The notes: generated from the letters alone by a model not told the origin. Positions 37,501 through 47,597 are shown, numbered from the stretch's first letter. The stretch is 64,000 nt of DNA from Lysobacter sp. yr284 (GCF_900107375.1 NZ_FNPT01000014.1:1-64000); one strand, 5' to 3'. Numbers and translations are program-made.

Positions 37501-38029
37501 TCACCGCGACCGGGTTGCCGCCGTCGCGGTTCATCCGCCACAGGTTGTTGCCGCCGCCTCGGTCGGAGGTGAAGGCGATCTGGCGGCCGTCGGGCGAGAA
37601 GCGCGGCTGTACGTCCCAGGCCGGACCGCTGCTGATGCGCCGGGCCTGGCCGCCGCCGATCGGCAGCAGGTAGATGTCGCCGAGCAGGGAGAAGGCGATC
37701 TCGCGGCCGTCGGGCGACACGTCCAGGTCCATCCAGGTGCCTTCGTCGGTGTCGAAGGCGATGGTCTTGGTCGGGCCGTGGGCGGCGTTGACGTCCCACT
37801 TCTTCTCGTCCTTGTCGCCGGCCTTGGCCGCGCCCTTGGCGGTCGCCGCCGGCGCGCGCGCCGGGTCGGTGCCAACGGGCTTCAGCGCGTCCTGTTCGAG
37901 CTGGGCGGCGGGCTTGTCGGCGTCCTGGCCTTTGCGTTCCTGGGGAGCGGGGGCCGGCGGCGTCTGGGCGAAGACCGGAGCGGCGAGCGCGCTGGCGAGC
38001 GCGAGGGCGAGCAGGCGGTGGCTGGGCAT
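34571..38029 (-). CDS. Exported beta-propeller and amidohydrolase fusion protein
   Basis: The 1152-residue protein has a Sec signal (LLALALASALAAPVFAQ) and about 650 residues of TolB/PD40-type propeller repeats (recurrent F-S-P-D-G-R-x-I-A and S-A-D-G-K motifs), then an amidohydrolase domain. The metal motif is VHAH, His771 and His773, in DVHAHAAHFGQG. The C-terminus is His/Asp-rich (HGPHQAHDHDED) after a short CHC. The fusion is known in xanthomonads and other exporters of peptidase-like hydrolases; substrate unknown. The gene is monocistronic. Confidence 0.9.
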   Translation of the reverse strand: MPSHRLLALALASALAAPVFAQTPPAPAPQERKGQDADKPAAQLEQDALKPVGTDPARAPAATAKGAAKAGDKDEKKWDVNAAHGPTKTIAFDTDEGTWMDLDVSPDGREIAFSLLGDIYLLPIGGGQARRISSGPAWDVQPRFSPDGRQIAFTSDRGGGNNLWRMNRDGGNPVAVTKEDFRLLNNPAWTPDGQYLIGRKHFTGERSLGAGELWIYHAAAGGGGLQLTKQKNDQQDLGEPAVSPDGRYVYFSEDVTGGPSFQYNKNPHDTIYAIKRLDRQTGKTSTVIDTAGGAVRPQPSPDGKSLAFVKRIREKSVLHVLDLASGEARPVWDGLSHDMQEAWAIFGPYANFAWTPDSRSVVIWAQGKLWRVGMADGKPAQIAFSAHIEQTVAQALRFEQKLDAGRFDPKMIRDVATSADGKTLIFHAVGQLWRKRLPDGRPERLTGNDNLYEYQPSFSADGGKLLYTTWSDAALSAIYVTGAGGGGGKRLTQDKGFFYSPRFSPDGRRIVYAKTGGGGLTGSLWSVDRGIYVMSADGGKPVRVAASGESPQFSADGSRVYYLTGGGLKKKLMSVGLNGEDEREVFNLKYVDSISISPDGKWVAFTELFNAYVAPMMTGTGSVELSRDSKALPVAPVSADVGSYLHWSADSKSLHWMVGNQYHSRALNQAFAFLPGAPTSVAKPSSDERGIAVGLEVPVYAPKDTVAFTHARVVTMRDADKAQEVIEDATVVVRGDEILAVGPSASTAVPAGARSIDASGKTILPGYIDVHAHAAHFGQGVVPQQNWAYYTNLAFGITTMHDPSATTEFVFSEAELVKAGKMVGPRVFSTGTILYGADGDFKAVVNSLDDARSHLRRMKANGAFSVKSYNQPRREQHQQINQAARELGMLVVEEGGSTFNHNLPMILDGATGIEHNIPVAPLYKDVVELWRQTDVRNTPTLVVSYGGLSGEYWWYARDNVWEDKKLNRFFPRETLDARSIRRETAPDWDYWHVQVSKSVKTLRDAGIKIQVGGHGQLQGLSANWEIWMLTQGGMSNFQALRAATIDGADYLGLSKSLGSLEAGKKADLVVLNSNPLENIRATIDTRYVMVDGRLFDVDADMAEIGNKAEKAPLFYWQRHRDGRTFGAEYGPTSVCHCPKGHGPHQAHDHDED

Positions 38030-38130
38030 GGAGCGGATACCTGGGACGGACAGTCCGGCAGGCTAACCCGGTCCGCATCGCAGCGGCCTGGGCTGGAAGT
38101 CCTGTTCGCCGCGTTTCGAGGCCGCTGCTG

Positions 38131-38218
38131 TTGTGGGAGGGCCTTCAGGCCCGACGCTTTCCGGTCCGATCGCCGCGATCTGGAACAAGAGCGTCGGGCC
38201 TGAAGGCCCTCCCACAAC
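38131..38218. repeat. REP-like inverted pair, family 2
   Basis: TTGTGGGAGGGCCTTCAGGC and its complement flank a short spacer between the DegV gene and the propeller-amidohydrolase gene. Sequence is nearly identical to the pair at 9817-9900. Confidence 0.85.
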
Positions 38219-38251
38219 CGCCGAAGCGGGCCGCTTCAGGCGCCGCGCGCC

Positions 38252-39199
38252 TCAGCCGTCCCAGGCCGCCTGTTCGGTCGCCAGCCCCAGCGCCAGCGCG
38301 CCCTTGCCGATGTTGACCATGCCGGTCAGGCTCATCAGGCTCTCGAACAGCTCGACCTTGTGCTCCTGGCAGGCCAGGCGCAGGGTCTCGTAGCCGGACA
38401 GCGCGCGCAGTTCGCCGAGTTCGCCGCCGTAGCTCAGGCACACCGTCGGAGTCAGCAGTTCGTTGCGGGTCACCCGCCGTGCGGCGAATTCCAGCAGCTT
38501 CTGCGCCGCGGCCTCGTAGGTCTTGATCTTGGCGATCGGCCCGGTTTCGCCGCGGTTGCAGTGCAGCACCGGCTTGATGTCCAGCGCGGTGCCCAGGGTC
38601 GCGCTGAGGAAGCTCACGCTGCGGTCGCCGCGGTGGCGGGTGCGCGCGCGCAGGTAGTTGAGGTCGCGCGGGATCAGGTAGCCATGGGTGGCGTTGACCA
38701 GTTGCTCCAGGCGCGCGCGGATCTTCGGCGGCGGCTCGTCGGCCGCGCGCATGCGCACCGCCTCGACCGCGGTGATGCCCTGCGCCGCGAACAGGTTCAA
38801 GGTGTCGATCACCCGCAACGAGAACGGCGTGTTGATGCCGGCGGCGCTGCGCACCGGCTTGTAGTCGTTGAGGATCGCGAAGCTGGCCTGGTTGGCGTTG
38901 TCGAACACCGGACTGCGGGTCTTGGTGATCGTCATGCAGAACACGTAGTCGTAGTCGATCGCCAGCTGGCTCACGAACAGGTCGCGCACCTGTTGCACGG
39001 TGAACGGCGTGGTCTCGGCCTCGAAGCCGCGCTCGGCCAGGTGCGCCTGCAGGAACTGCAGCGTGGCCTCTTCGTTGCGGTGGTCGGCCAGCACCGCCTG
39101 GCCGATGCGCACGGTGATCGGCAGCAGGTGGATGTTGTGCTGCTGGAGATACTCCAGCGGCAGGTCGCAAGCGGAGTCGACGACGATTCCAATGCGCAT
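38252..39199 (-). CDS. DegV family protein
   Basis: This 315-residue protein is of the DegV fatty-acid-binding fold, with the N-terminal MRIGIVVDSACDLPLEYLQ motif and SFLSATLGTALDIKPVL, RGETGPIAKIKTYEAA in the middle. In Gram-positive bacteria the paralogue FakB delivers fatty acid to a kinase; the role in Proteobacteria is unclear. ATG 39199 is chosen because the fold begins there. It is preceded by a nine-residue G tract on the coding strand, probably serving as ribosome binding region but prone to length change. Confidence 0.9.
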   Translation of the reverse strand: MRIGIVVDSACDLPLEYLQQHNIHLLPITVRIGQAVLADHRNEEATLQFLQAHLAERGFEAETTPFTVQQVRDLFVSQLAIDYDYVFCMTITKTRSPVFDNANQASFAILNDYKPVRSAAGINTPFSLRVIDTLNLFAAQGITAVEAVRMRAADEPPPKIRARLEQLVNATHGYLIPRDLNYLRARTRHRGDRSVSFLSATLGTALDIKPVLHCNRGETGPIAKIKTYEAAAQKLLEFAARRVTRNELLTPTVCLSYGGELGELRALSGYETLRLACQEHKVELFESLMSLTGMVNIGKGALALGLATEQAAWDG

Positions 39200-39307
39200 G
39201 GGTCCCCCCCCGGGTTCTTGGCGCGTGGCTATCGAATGTGACCGGCAGCATACCCGCGGCGGCGCCGGCCGCGCACTCACGCAGGCCGGCGCCGTTCGGG
39301 CATTCGT

Positions 39308-39940
39308 TCAGGCCCGGCGGTGCACCGCGACCGGCAGCTGTTTCAGCCGCTGCATTTCGGGATCTTCAAGCATTTCCGGATGTTGCAGCGCGTCAAGGGC
39401 GAAATCGTGTGCATCGTTGCCCCAGAACAGTTCTGGTCCGATGCTCAGCGTGGGCACGCCGAATACACCGGCAAGCAAAGCCGATTCGGTATTCGCGCGC
39501 AACGCGGTCTTGACCGATTCGCTGCCGACGGTTTGCGCGGCCACGCCCAGCGCCGCCGCGACCGGGCCCAGCGCCTCGACGCTGTCGCCGGCCTGGCCCT
39601 GGCCCCAGATCCAGTCGAAGATCGCCTGCACCGCTTCGGGCGTATTGCCGGCGGCCACGCTCAGGCGCAGCGACGCCAGCGGGTTGAACGGGTGCGCCGG
39701 CGGGAAGCGCAGCGGCACGCCCGCGCGGCGCGCCTGCCACAGCACGTGGCGATAGGTGAACTCGCGCTTGCCCGGAATTTCCGCCGGCCCCTTGTGGCTG
39801 TGCGCGGCCAGCAGCGCGCCGAACGCCACCGGCACCAGCGCGACCGGCCGCTGCGCGGCCAGCGCGCGCACCCGCTGCCACTGCAGGTAGGCGAACGGCG
39901 AGATGAAGTCGAAGTACCAGCGCAGCGCGGGGGTGCTCAT
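39308..39940 (-). CDS. DsbA-like 2-hydroxychromene-2-carboxylate isomerase family protein
   Basis: This 210-residue thioredoxin-fold protein is of the HCCA isomerase/kappa glutathione transferase group. The N-terminal motif FDFISPFAYL has Ser14 where DsbA has Cys, as expected for the glutathione-using branch. The second half has GVFGVPTLSIGPELFWGND. The family acts in naphthalene breakdown or glutathione conjugation; no degradation genes are nearby. It ends a small minus-strand operon with the DUF1761 gene, spaced by 10 bp. Confidence 0.9.
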   Translation of the reverse strand: MSTPALRWYFDFISPFAYLQWQRVRALAAQRPVALVPVAFGALLAAHSHKGPAEIPGKREFTYRHVLWQARRAGVPLRFPPAHPFNPLASLRLSVAAGNTPEAVQAIFDWIWGQGQAGDSVEALGPVAAALGVAAQTVGSESVKTALRANTESALLAGVFGVPTLSIGPELFWGNDAHDFALDALQHPEMLEDPEMQRLKQLPVAVHRRA

Positions 39941-39950
39941 CGCAGGCTCC

Positions 39951-40355
39951 TTATTTCCAGGCGCCGAGGATCGCGCCGTAGAGGACGAACTGGACGATGT
40001 GGTAGCCGCTGTCGATCATCCACAGCTTGAGGCTGCGGCCGGCGAAGGCGTAGTTGATGCCGAAGCTCATCGAGACGAAGAACAGGCCGACCACGAAGCC
40101 GACGCCGAAGCCGTCCACCGCGGTCGCCTGCGGCGGCATCAGCGCGGCGAAGATGGTCGCCGACAGCAGCGCGCAGACGATGGCGGTGGCGAACACACGG
40201 CCGGCGTGAGCGGGCTTGGCGTCCGGATCGACCCCGGCCTCGCGGCACCAGGCCTTCTTGAACAAGGGCCCGTACCACAGCCCGCCGAGGACGAACGAGG
40301 ACGCGGTGGCGGCGGCGATGGCGAGCCAGTTGACCTGGTCGAGCGGGACGTTCAT
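39951..40355 (-). CDS. DUF1761 membrane protein
   Basis: The 134-residue protein has four hydrophobic segments and family features (MNVPLDQVNWLAIAAATASSFVLGGLWYGPLFKKAW, later NYAFAGRSLKLWMIDSGYHIVQF). CGGAG lies 7 nt before the ATG, which rules out a longer Arg-rich frame. It is upstream of the isomerase gene in the same operon. Function unknown. Confidence 0.9.
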   Translation of the reverse strand: MNVPLDQVNWLAIAAATASSFVLGGLWYGPLFKKAWCREAGVDPDAKPAHAGRVFATAIVCALLSATIFAALMPPQATAVDGFGVGFVVGLFFVSMSFGINYAFAGRSLKLWMIDSGYHIVQFVLYGAILGAWK

Positions 40356-40612
40356 GCGGGACTCCGGAAGCGGTGCGTGAGGCGATTGCGTGGGGCGGGC
40401 GCCCGGCCATGCGCAGCGGGCGCGCGGCGGCGTGGCGCGCCGTGGGGCAAGCATACGCCGTGGCGGCGGGGCGGGGCGTTGGCCGCGCGCCGCGCCGGCT
40501 GCGCGCGACGGCGGCCGCGCAGCGCGTCGCGTGCGGCGGCGCCCGCGCGAGCCGGCGGCGTCCGCGCGCGGCGGGCTATCGCCGCTGGCCGGCGTCGGGC
40601 ATTGTGCCCGCC

Positions 40613-41092
40613 ATGACCGAACCCCTTGCCGCGCGCATCCGCGACTCGCGCCTCGCCTCGACCGCAGCGCTGTTGCTGTCCTTCGCCCTGCCGTTCCTGT
40701 GGGCGCTTTCGACCCGCCTGGTCTGGGAACTGGGCAAGCGCGTGCCGGGCAGCGTGAGCGATACCTCGATCGCGTTGCCTTCCGGGCTGTCGCTGGTGAC
40801 GATCGTGCTCGTCGCGTGGCTGATCAGGTTCGCCGCGTTGCGCAGCCGAGTGCGTTCGCAGCGGCGCGCGGCGTGGATGGCCGACACGCTGGCGGTCGCG
40901 GCGTTCTGCGCCTGCTTCACCTGGCAGTTCGGCCGCGCGGATTGGAATCCGTGGCCGGAACCGGGATCGACCAATATCTTCCCGCTGCGGTTCGCCGTGG
41001 CGGTGGCGTTGGGCTATGCCGGCAGCCTGTGCGTGGCGACGTATCTGGCGCCGCGAGCGGCTGCGGCGGAATCGGCGAAGGCTTCGGCCTGA
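40613..41092 (+). CDS. Small integral membrane protein
   Basis: The 159-residue protein has four predicted membrane helices (about residues 18-42, 57-77, 90-106, 124-147) and basic cytoplasmic loops (RSRVRSQRRAAW). No family recognised. The ATG lacks a clear ribosome binding site. Codon use is normal for the window, which supports a real gene. It is divergent from the DUF1761 gene and convergent with the amidohydrolase pair. Confidence 0.7.
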   Translation: MTEPLAARIRDSRLASTAALLLSFALPFLWALSTRLVWELGKRVPGSVSDTSIALPSGLSLVTIVLVAWLIRFAALRSRVRSQRRAAWMADTLAVAAFCACFTWQFGRADWNPWPEPGSTNIFPLRFAVAVALGYAGSLCVATYLAPRAAAAESAKASA

Positions 41093-41190
41093 GCGCGCCG
41101 CGCCGGCGAAGCGCTGCGCGGCCGCCGGGCGGGCTGACGTTGTAAGCGCCGAACCGCGGCGCCGGTGCGCCGTCTGCGACGGCAGGCGAT

Positions 41191-41216
41191 GCGGCCGGCA
41201 CCGGGGCGCCGGCCGC
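41191..41216. terminator. Hairpin between convergent genes
   Basis: GCGGCCGGC pairs with GCCGGCCGC, a 9-bp perfect stem with an 8-nt loop, located 7 bp after the amidohydrolase-like gene end on the minus strand and 99 bp after the small membrane protein. No T tract. Confidence 0.5.
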
Positions 41217-41222
41217 GTGGGC

Positions 41223-42541
41223 TCAGCGCCCCGCCGGCAGCGGATACGCCCGCGGCAATCCGTTGTCCGGATGCAGGTAGCGATCGCGCAGTTCGGTCTG
41301 GCGGCTGCGCATCTGGATCGCGCGGCCGTCCATCCACACCTGCAGTGCGACGCTGGCCACGTCGAGCGGGTCGCCGCTCCACAGCACCAGGTCGGCGCGC
41401 TTGCCCGGGGCGATCGTGCCGACTTCGCCGGCCACGCCGAAGGTCTCGGCCGGTATCCGGGTCAGCCCGGCCAGGCCGTCGGCCCACGGCAGGCCGGCGG
41501 CGACCGCGTTGCCGGCCAGCTGCCGCACCTTGCGCGCGTTGTGCGAGGCGCCGCCTTCGCTGAAACCCACCGCCACGCCGGCGGCGCGCAGGCGCGCGGC
41601 GTTTTCCATGCTGGCGCCCACCTGGTCGAAATCGCTGGGCAGGTTCGACAGCGGATTGACGAACACCGGCACCTTGGCCGCGGCCAGCTGCGGCGCCAGC
41701 CGCCAGGCTTCGGCGCCGCCGGCGATGGCGATGCGCAACTGATGCTTGGACGACCAGCGCAGCAACTGGCGGATGTCGGCGGCGCGGTCGACGCCGAACA
41801 CGATCCGGCCGCCGCCGCCGAAATACTTCTGCAGCGTGGCGCGCCCGGCCGGGGTCAGCAGCGCGGCGTGGTTGTCGGGAGCAATGCGGCCGCGGGTTTC
41901 GTCGATGAGCTGGTCCAGGATCATCCACTGCGCCGCGCGCGAACTGCCGCTCAGGCCCAGGCTGTCCTTGCCCAGGCGCACGAACAGCACGCGCGGGCCG
42001 ATCGGCTCGGCGCCGCCGTCCAGGCGTTCGACGCCGCCTTGTCCGGCGACGATCGAGCCGCCGGCGGCGGTGCCGGCGCCGAGCAGGGTCCAGCCGATGC
42101 CTTCGATCCGGGTCACCGGGATCAGCACCGAATCGGGGTTGTAGGCCAGGGTCACGTCGAACTCCGGCCGCACCGTCATTTCCTTGCTGTCGGCGCCGAG
42201 CGCGACGGTTTGGTCGACCGTGGATTTTTCGCCGGAGACTTCCTCCAGGCCGATCTCGCTGATGCCGCCGAACAAGGTCGGCGTCACCGGCTTGCCGGCC
42301 GCGTCGATCACCTGCGCGCCGGCCGGCGCGCTCAAGCCCTTGCCGACCGCGCGCACCACGCCGCCGGAGACCAGCACGTCGGCGTTCTCCAGCGAGCCCT
42401 GCGCGGTGGCGGTGTGGACGGTGGCGTTGCGGATCAGCACGTTCTGCGCGGACGCGGCGAAGCTGGCGCACAGCAGCGCGGCGGCGAGGGCGGTGCGGCG
42501 CATGGGTGCGGCTGCAGAACGGGGCGTAGCGAAAACGCGGC

Positions 42542-42545
<4 letters not shown>
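41223..42545 (-). CDS. Amidohydrolase-like exported protein lacking the HxH motif
   Basis: The 440-residue protein has a signal peptide (RRTALAAALLCASFAASAQ) and the amidohydrolase start (NVLIRNATVHTATAQGSLENADVLV) and end (GTIAPGKRADLVLWSGDP) motifs. Where active family members have D-x-H-x-H, it reads LFGGISEIGLEEV, so the first two metal ligands are missing. It overlaps the intact amidohydrolase gene upstream by ATGA. A pseudoenzyme partner or regulatory subunit is plausible; a binding role is an inference. The start could also be the ATG at 42503. Confidence 0.85.
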
Positions 42546-43993
<1,448 letters not shown>

Positions 43994-44140
43994 GGTTTCC
44001 CCCGAAGAACGCGGACAGATGGGACTGGCGCCGGGGCCAGCTTCGGAACCGTAGCCGCCGCCCGCGACCGTGCCAACCCTGACGATGGTCATGGCCGTGC
44101 GACAATACCGGCACTACAACAACAAAAAAGGGAAAACCCC

Positions 44141-44917
44141 ATGAAAGACAAAGAACAGATCGTCGAAAACTGGCTGCCGCGCTACACCGGCGTGCCCCTG
44201 GACCAGTTCGGCGAACACGTCCTGCTGACCAACTTCGGCGGCTACCTGCACACCTTCGCCCGCCTGACCGGCGCGCAAGTGGTCGGCCTGGACCGGCCGA
44301 TGCCGAGCGCCACCGCCGACGGCATCACCATGATCAACTTCGGCATGGGCAGCCCCAACGCTGCGACCATGATGGACCTGCTGTCGGCGATCGCGCCCAA
44401 GGCGGTGCTGTTCCTGGGCAAGTGCGGCGGGCTCAAGCGCAAGAACGAACTCGGCGACCTGGTCCTGCCGATCGCGGCGATCCGCGGCGAAGGCACCTCC
44501 AACGACTACCTGCTGCCCGAAGTCCCGGCGCTGCCGGCGTTCGCCTTGCAGCGCGCGGTATCGACCACGATCCGCGACCTCGGCCACGACTACTGGACCG
44601 GCACCGTCTACACCACCAACCGCCGGGTCTGGGAACACGACGAAGCCTTCAAGGAGCGCCTGCGCGCGATGCGTTGCATGGCCATCGACATGGAGACCGC
44701 GACCGTGTTCGCCGCCGGCTTCGCCAACCGCATTCCCTGCGGCGCGCTGCTGCTGGTGTCGGACCAGCCGATGATCCCGGAAGGCGTCAAGACCGAGGCC
44801 TCCGACGCCAAGGTCAGCGCCAGCTACGTCGATACCCACATCGGCGTCGGCATCGAGGCGCTCAAGCTGATCCGCCGCCACGGCAAGTCGGTGCGGCACC
44901 TGCGCTTCGACGAGTAA
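44141..44917 (+). CDS. amn: AMP nucleosidase
   Basis: The 258-residue enzyme cleaves AMP to adenine and ribose 5-phosphate and shares the nucleoside phosphorylase fold. Motifs are INFGMGSPNAATMMDLL, LFLGKCGGLK, TSNDYLLPEVPALPA and AIDMETATVFAAGF. This is the short form without the N-terminal domain of the 484-residue E. coli Amn. The leader is A-rich (ACAACAACAAAAAAGGGAAAA) directly before the ATG, so an A/G tract acts as the ribosome binding region. Divergent from the amidohydrolase pair. Confidence 0.92.
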   Translation: MKDKEQIVENWLPRYTGVPLDQFGEHVLLTNFGGYLHTFARLTGAQVVGLDRPMPSATADGITMINFGMGSPNAATMMDLLSAIAPKAVLFLGKCGGLKRKNELGDLVLPIAAIRGEGTSNDYLLPEVPALPAFALQRAVSTTIRDLGHDYWTGTVYTTNRRVWEHDEAFKERLRAMRCMAIDMETATVFAAGFANRIPCGALLLVSDQPMIPEGVKTEASDAKVSASYVDTHIGVGIEALKLIRRHGKSVRHLRFDE

Positions 44918-45100
44918 GCGCCGCGCTGCGCCGCCGACCGCGGCGCAGCGGCTCCGGCCGCTCCGGCCGCTCCGGCGGCGCGGCAGCGGCAATGACTGCT
45001 GGCACGAGACCGCGCCGGCCCGGTGGGAGATGCTGCAGGCCCTTGGCGCCGGCGCGCCGGCAGTGCGCGCCCGCGCCGCCACCTGTTCGCGAGTCCTCAT

Positions 45101-46147
45101 ATGCGTGCCGCCATCCGCTGCTTGCTCGGTTTGTGCTTGTGCCTTCCCTTGGTCGCGGCCGCCGCGCAGGCGCCCGCCGATCCGGCGCTGGAGCGCGTGC
45201 TGGCGCGCTGGGACGGCGACGCCCGCGGCGACCTCAAGGCGGTGGTGGTGCTGCGCGACGGCCAGCTGGCGGCGCAGCGCTACTACGGCGGCAACGACGC
45301 GCAGTCGTTGCACGACATCCGTTCGGCCGGCAAGAGCGTGACCGCGCTGCTGGCGGGAATCGCGGCCGATCGCGGGCGCCTGCGCTTCGATCAGCCGGCC
45401 GCGCGCTGCCTGCCCGCGGCGGGCGAGGCGCTGGCCGGCGTGCGCGTGAGCGATCTGCTGAGCATGCGCTCGGGCCTGGACGCCGACGACGAGAACCCGC
45501 AGTCGCCCGGCAACGAGGACCGCCTGGACGAGGCCGCCGACCCGGCGGCGTTCGCCTTGTCGGCGCCGCGGCGCGAGCCGCCGGGGACGCGCTACGCCTA
45601 CAACTCGCTGACCGCCTACCTCGCCGGCCTGTGCGTGGAAGGCGCGAGCGGACAGCCGCTGGACGCGTTCGCCGACGAGCACCTGTTCGCGCCGCTGGGC
45701 ATCGCGCAATGGCGCTGGCAGCGCGACGCCGGCGGCCACGCCAAGGGCCAGGGCAACCTGTCGTTGCGCGCGGGCGACTTCGCCCGCATCGGCCAGATGG
45801 CGCTCGACGACGGCCGCTGGCAGGGCCGCGCGATCGTGCAGGCCGACACCTTGCGCGCGATCCTGGCGCCGCGCGTGCGCATCGGCGCGGTCGATCCCTA
45901 CGCCGACGAGTACGGCTGCTTCTGGTACCGCAAGCGCCTGCGCGTCGGCGCGGACGAAGTGCCGGTGGTGTTCGCCTCGGGCAACGGCGGCAACAAGCTC
46001 TACCTGGTGCCGTCGCTGCGCATGGTGGTGGCGATCCAGTCCAGCGCCTACGGCCGCGGCTACGGCCAGCGCCGCTCGCAGGACATCCTGCGCGCGTTGC
46101 TGCGCGCCGCGGCGGACGCCGCCGGCGGAACTGCGAAGTCGCGCTGA
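45101..46147 (+). CDS. Exported serine hydrolase of the class C beta-lactamase family
   Basis: The 348-residue protein begins with a signal peptide (MRAAIRCLLGLCLCLPLVAAAAQ). The catalytic Ser75 and Lys78 are in IRSAGKSV, the second motif is RYAYNS with the Tyr, and the third element is SGNGGN in place of the K-T-G of classical beta-lactamases. These features fit the esterase, peptidase or D-aminopeptidase-type members more than true resistance enzymes. Signal cleavage after AAQ is likely. It is followed by a strong hairpin terminator. Confidence 0.9.
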   Translation: MRAAIRCLLGLCLCLPLVAAAAQAPADPALERVLARWDGDARGDLKAVVVLRDGQLAAQRYYGGNDAQSLHDIRSAGKSVTALLAGIAADRGRLRFDQPAARCLPAAGEALAGVRVSDLLSMRSGLDADDENPQSPGNEDRLDEAADPAAFALSAPRREPPGTRYAYNSLTAYLAGLCVEGASGQPLDAFADEHLFAPLGIAQWRWQRDAGGHAKGQGNLSLRAGDFARIGQMALDDGRWQGRAIVQADTLRAILAPRVRIGAVDPYADEYGCFWYRKRLRVGADEVPVVFASGNGGNKLYLVPSLRMVVAIQSSAYGRGYGQRRSQDILRALLRAAADAAGGTAKSR

Positions 46148-46165
46148 ACGCTTCATGGATTGTCA

Positions 46166-46193
46166 CAAAACCCCTATTTTTATAGGGGTTTTG
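46166..46193. terminator. Bidirectional-looking hairpin terminator
   Basis: CAAAACCCCTAT pairs perfectly with ATAGGGGTTTTG around a TTTT loop, 19 bp after the serine hydrolase stop. The GGGG/CCCC core flanked by A on one side and T on the other could end transcription on either strand. It is AT-rich compared with its surroundings. Confidence 0.8.
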
Positions 46194-46269
46194 CGACGCG
46201 CGACACGCGACATCCGAAGGCCTGAGACCTCGGTCCGCGACACTGTCCTCCACGACCGGAGGACAGGTC

Positions 46270-46833
46270 ATGGAACAGCTCATCTTCACCGTCATCGGCG
46301 CCCTGCTCACCTGGGCCTTCTACTTCATCCAGCGCATCGCCGAACGTCGCGGCACCGTCGACGCGATCGAGCGCGGCAAGCAGTTGCTCGCGCTCAAGCA
46401 GGAACTCGACGGCGCGCACACCAGCGTCGAGGAACTGCAGCGCTTCGAGAGCCGCCTGATCGGCAAGGCCGAGCACGCCGCGCGCGTGGCCGACAGCTAC
46501 GTCGGCAAGGCCGAGGCGATCGCCCGCGACCAGGGCGATGCCGCGGTCAGCCAGGCCGACATGAACCAGCAGGCGGTGGCCGAACTCGGCCGCGAGCAGG
46601 CGCGCCTGGACGCGGTGGTCGCGCACCTGCGCGACCGGCTCGACGGCGACGGCCGCGCCGCGTTCGAGCGCGCCCACAACGCCTGGTCGGCGTTCCGCGA
46701 GCAGCACGCGCGCTTCGTCGCCCAGTCGTACTCCGCCGGTTCGGTGCGGCCGCTGATCTACGCGGTGACGATGGAGAGCATCACCGTGGCCTGGATCAAC
46801 GAGCTGGAAACCCAGCTCGGCGAAGGCGCCTGA
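46270..46833 (+). CDS. Membrane-anchored coiled-coil protein with LprI-like C-terminus
   Basis: The 187-residue protein has an N-terminal membrane helix (EQLIFTVIGALLTWAFYFIQ), a long charged helical region with heptad-like spacing (residues 25-130) and a C-terminal segment (FERAHNAWSAFREQHARFVAQSYSAGSVRPLIYAVTMESITVAWINELE) that matches the LprI lysozyme-inhibitor family pattern. A GGAGGACAG ribosome binding site precedes the ATG. Family members may guard against lysozyme; whether this one does is not known. Confidence 0.75.
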   Translation: MEQLIFTVIGALLTWAFYFIQRIAERRGTVDAIERGKQLLALKQELDGAHTSVEELQRFESRLIGKAEHAARVADSYVGKAEAIARDQGDAAVSQADMNQQAVAELGREQARLDAVVAHLRDRLDGDGRAAFERAHNAWSAFREQHARFVAQSYSAGSVRPLIYAVTMESITVAWINELETQLGEGA

Positions 46834-46857
46834 TCGCCGCGGACGCGGCGATCTACC

Positions 46858-46953
46858 TGTAGGAGCGGCGCAAGCCGCGACCGCGAAACTTCGCTTGCGT
46901 CGTACCTGCATCGCAGTTGCGATGTCGCGGTCGCGGCTCGCGCCGCTCCTACA
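46858..46953. repeat. REP-like inverted doublet, family 1
   Basis: TGTAGGAGCGGCGCAAGCCG and its partner CGGCTCGCGCCGCTCCTACA face each other about 50 bp apart between the coiled-coil protein and DUF924 genes. Confidence 0.85.
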
Positions 46954-47018
46954 GGGGGACCTCGTTGCTGCGCAGCGTCGTGTTAGGGTGCGGCTCCATC
47001 CCCCTTCACGGATCCGCC

Positions 47019-47576
47019 ATGCCCGTCACCGCCCAAGAGGTCGTCGCGTTCTGGCGCGACGCCGGCCCGGCACGCTGGTTCGACCGCGACGACCGCTTCG
47101 ACCAGCAATGCCGCATCGGCTTCCTCGAAGCGCACTTCGCCGCGGCGCAGCGCGCGCACGACGACTGGGTCGAACGCGACGCCGAATCGGCGCTGGCGCT
47201 GCTGATCCTGCTCGACCAGATCCCGCGCAACGTGTTCCGCGGCAGCGCCCATGCCTTCGCCACCGATCCGCTGGCGCGCCATTACGCGCGGCGCGCGCTG
47301 GAGCTCGGCCACGATCAAAAGATCGAGGCGCCGCTGCGGCCGTTCTTCTACCTGCCGCTGGAGCATTCCGAAGACCTCGGCGACCAGCAGCGCTCGGTCG
47401 AGCTGCACCGCGCGTTGCCGCCGTCGGCCGACGGCAGCGATCCGGCGCAGTGGGCGGTGCAGCACCAGCGCATCATCGAGCGCTTCGGGCGCTTTCCGCA
47501 CCGCAATCCGGTACTGGGGCGGGCGACCACGGCCGAGGAACAGGCCTATCTCGACGGCGGCGGCTTCAAGGGCTGA
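47019..47576 (+). CDS. DUF924 family protein
   Basis: The 185-residue all-helical protein shows the family hallmark LALLILLDQIPRNVFRG and the later PFFYLPLEHSEDL and HRNPVLGR motifs. It is cytoplasmic, with no signal or membrane segments. Function unknown. ATG 47019 is chosen over an upstream frame that lies within the repeat. It is convergent with the effector gene, separated by a 27-bp tandem array. Confidence 0.9.
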   Translation: MPVTAQEVVAFWRDAGPARWFDRDDRFDQQCRIGFLEAHFAAAQRAHDDWVERDAESALALLILLDQIPRNVFRGSAHAFATDPLARHYARRALELGHDQKIEAPLRPFFYLPLEHSEDLGDQQRSVELHRALPPSADGSDPAQWAVQHQRIIERFGRFPHRNPVLGRATTAEEQAYLDGGGFKG

Positions 47577-47597
47577 GGCGCGCCGCGCGGACGCGAC

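Noticed and set aside
45101-46147. True beta-lactamase resistance gene
   Set aside because: The third motif is SGNGGN, not K-T-G, and the fold features match general serine hydrolases; there is no AmpR-type regulator beside it.
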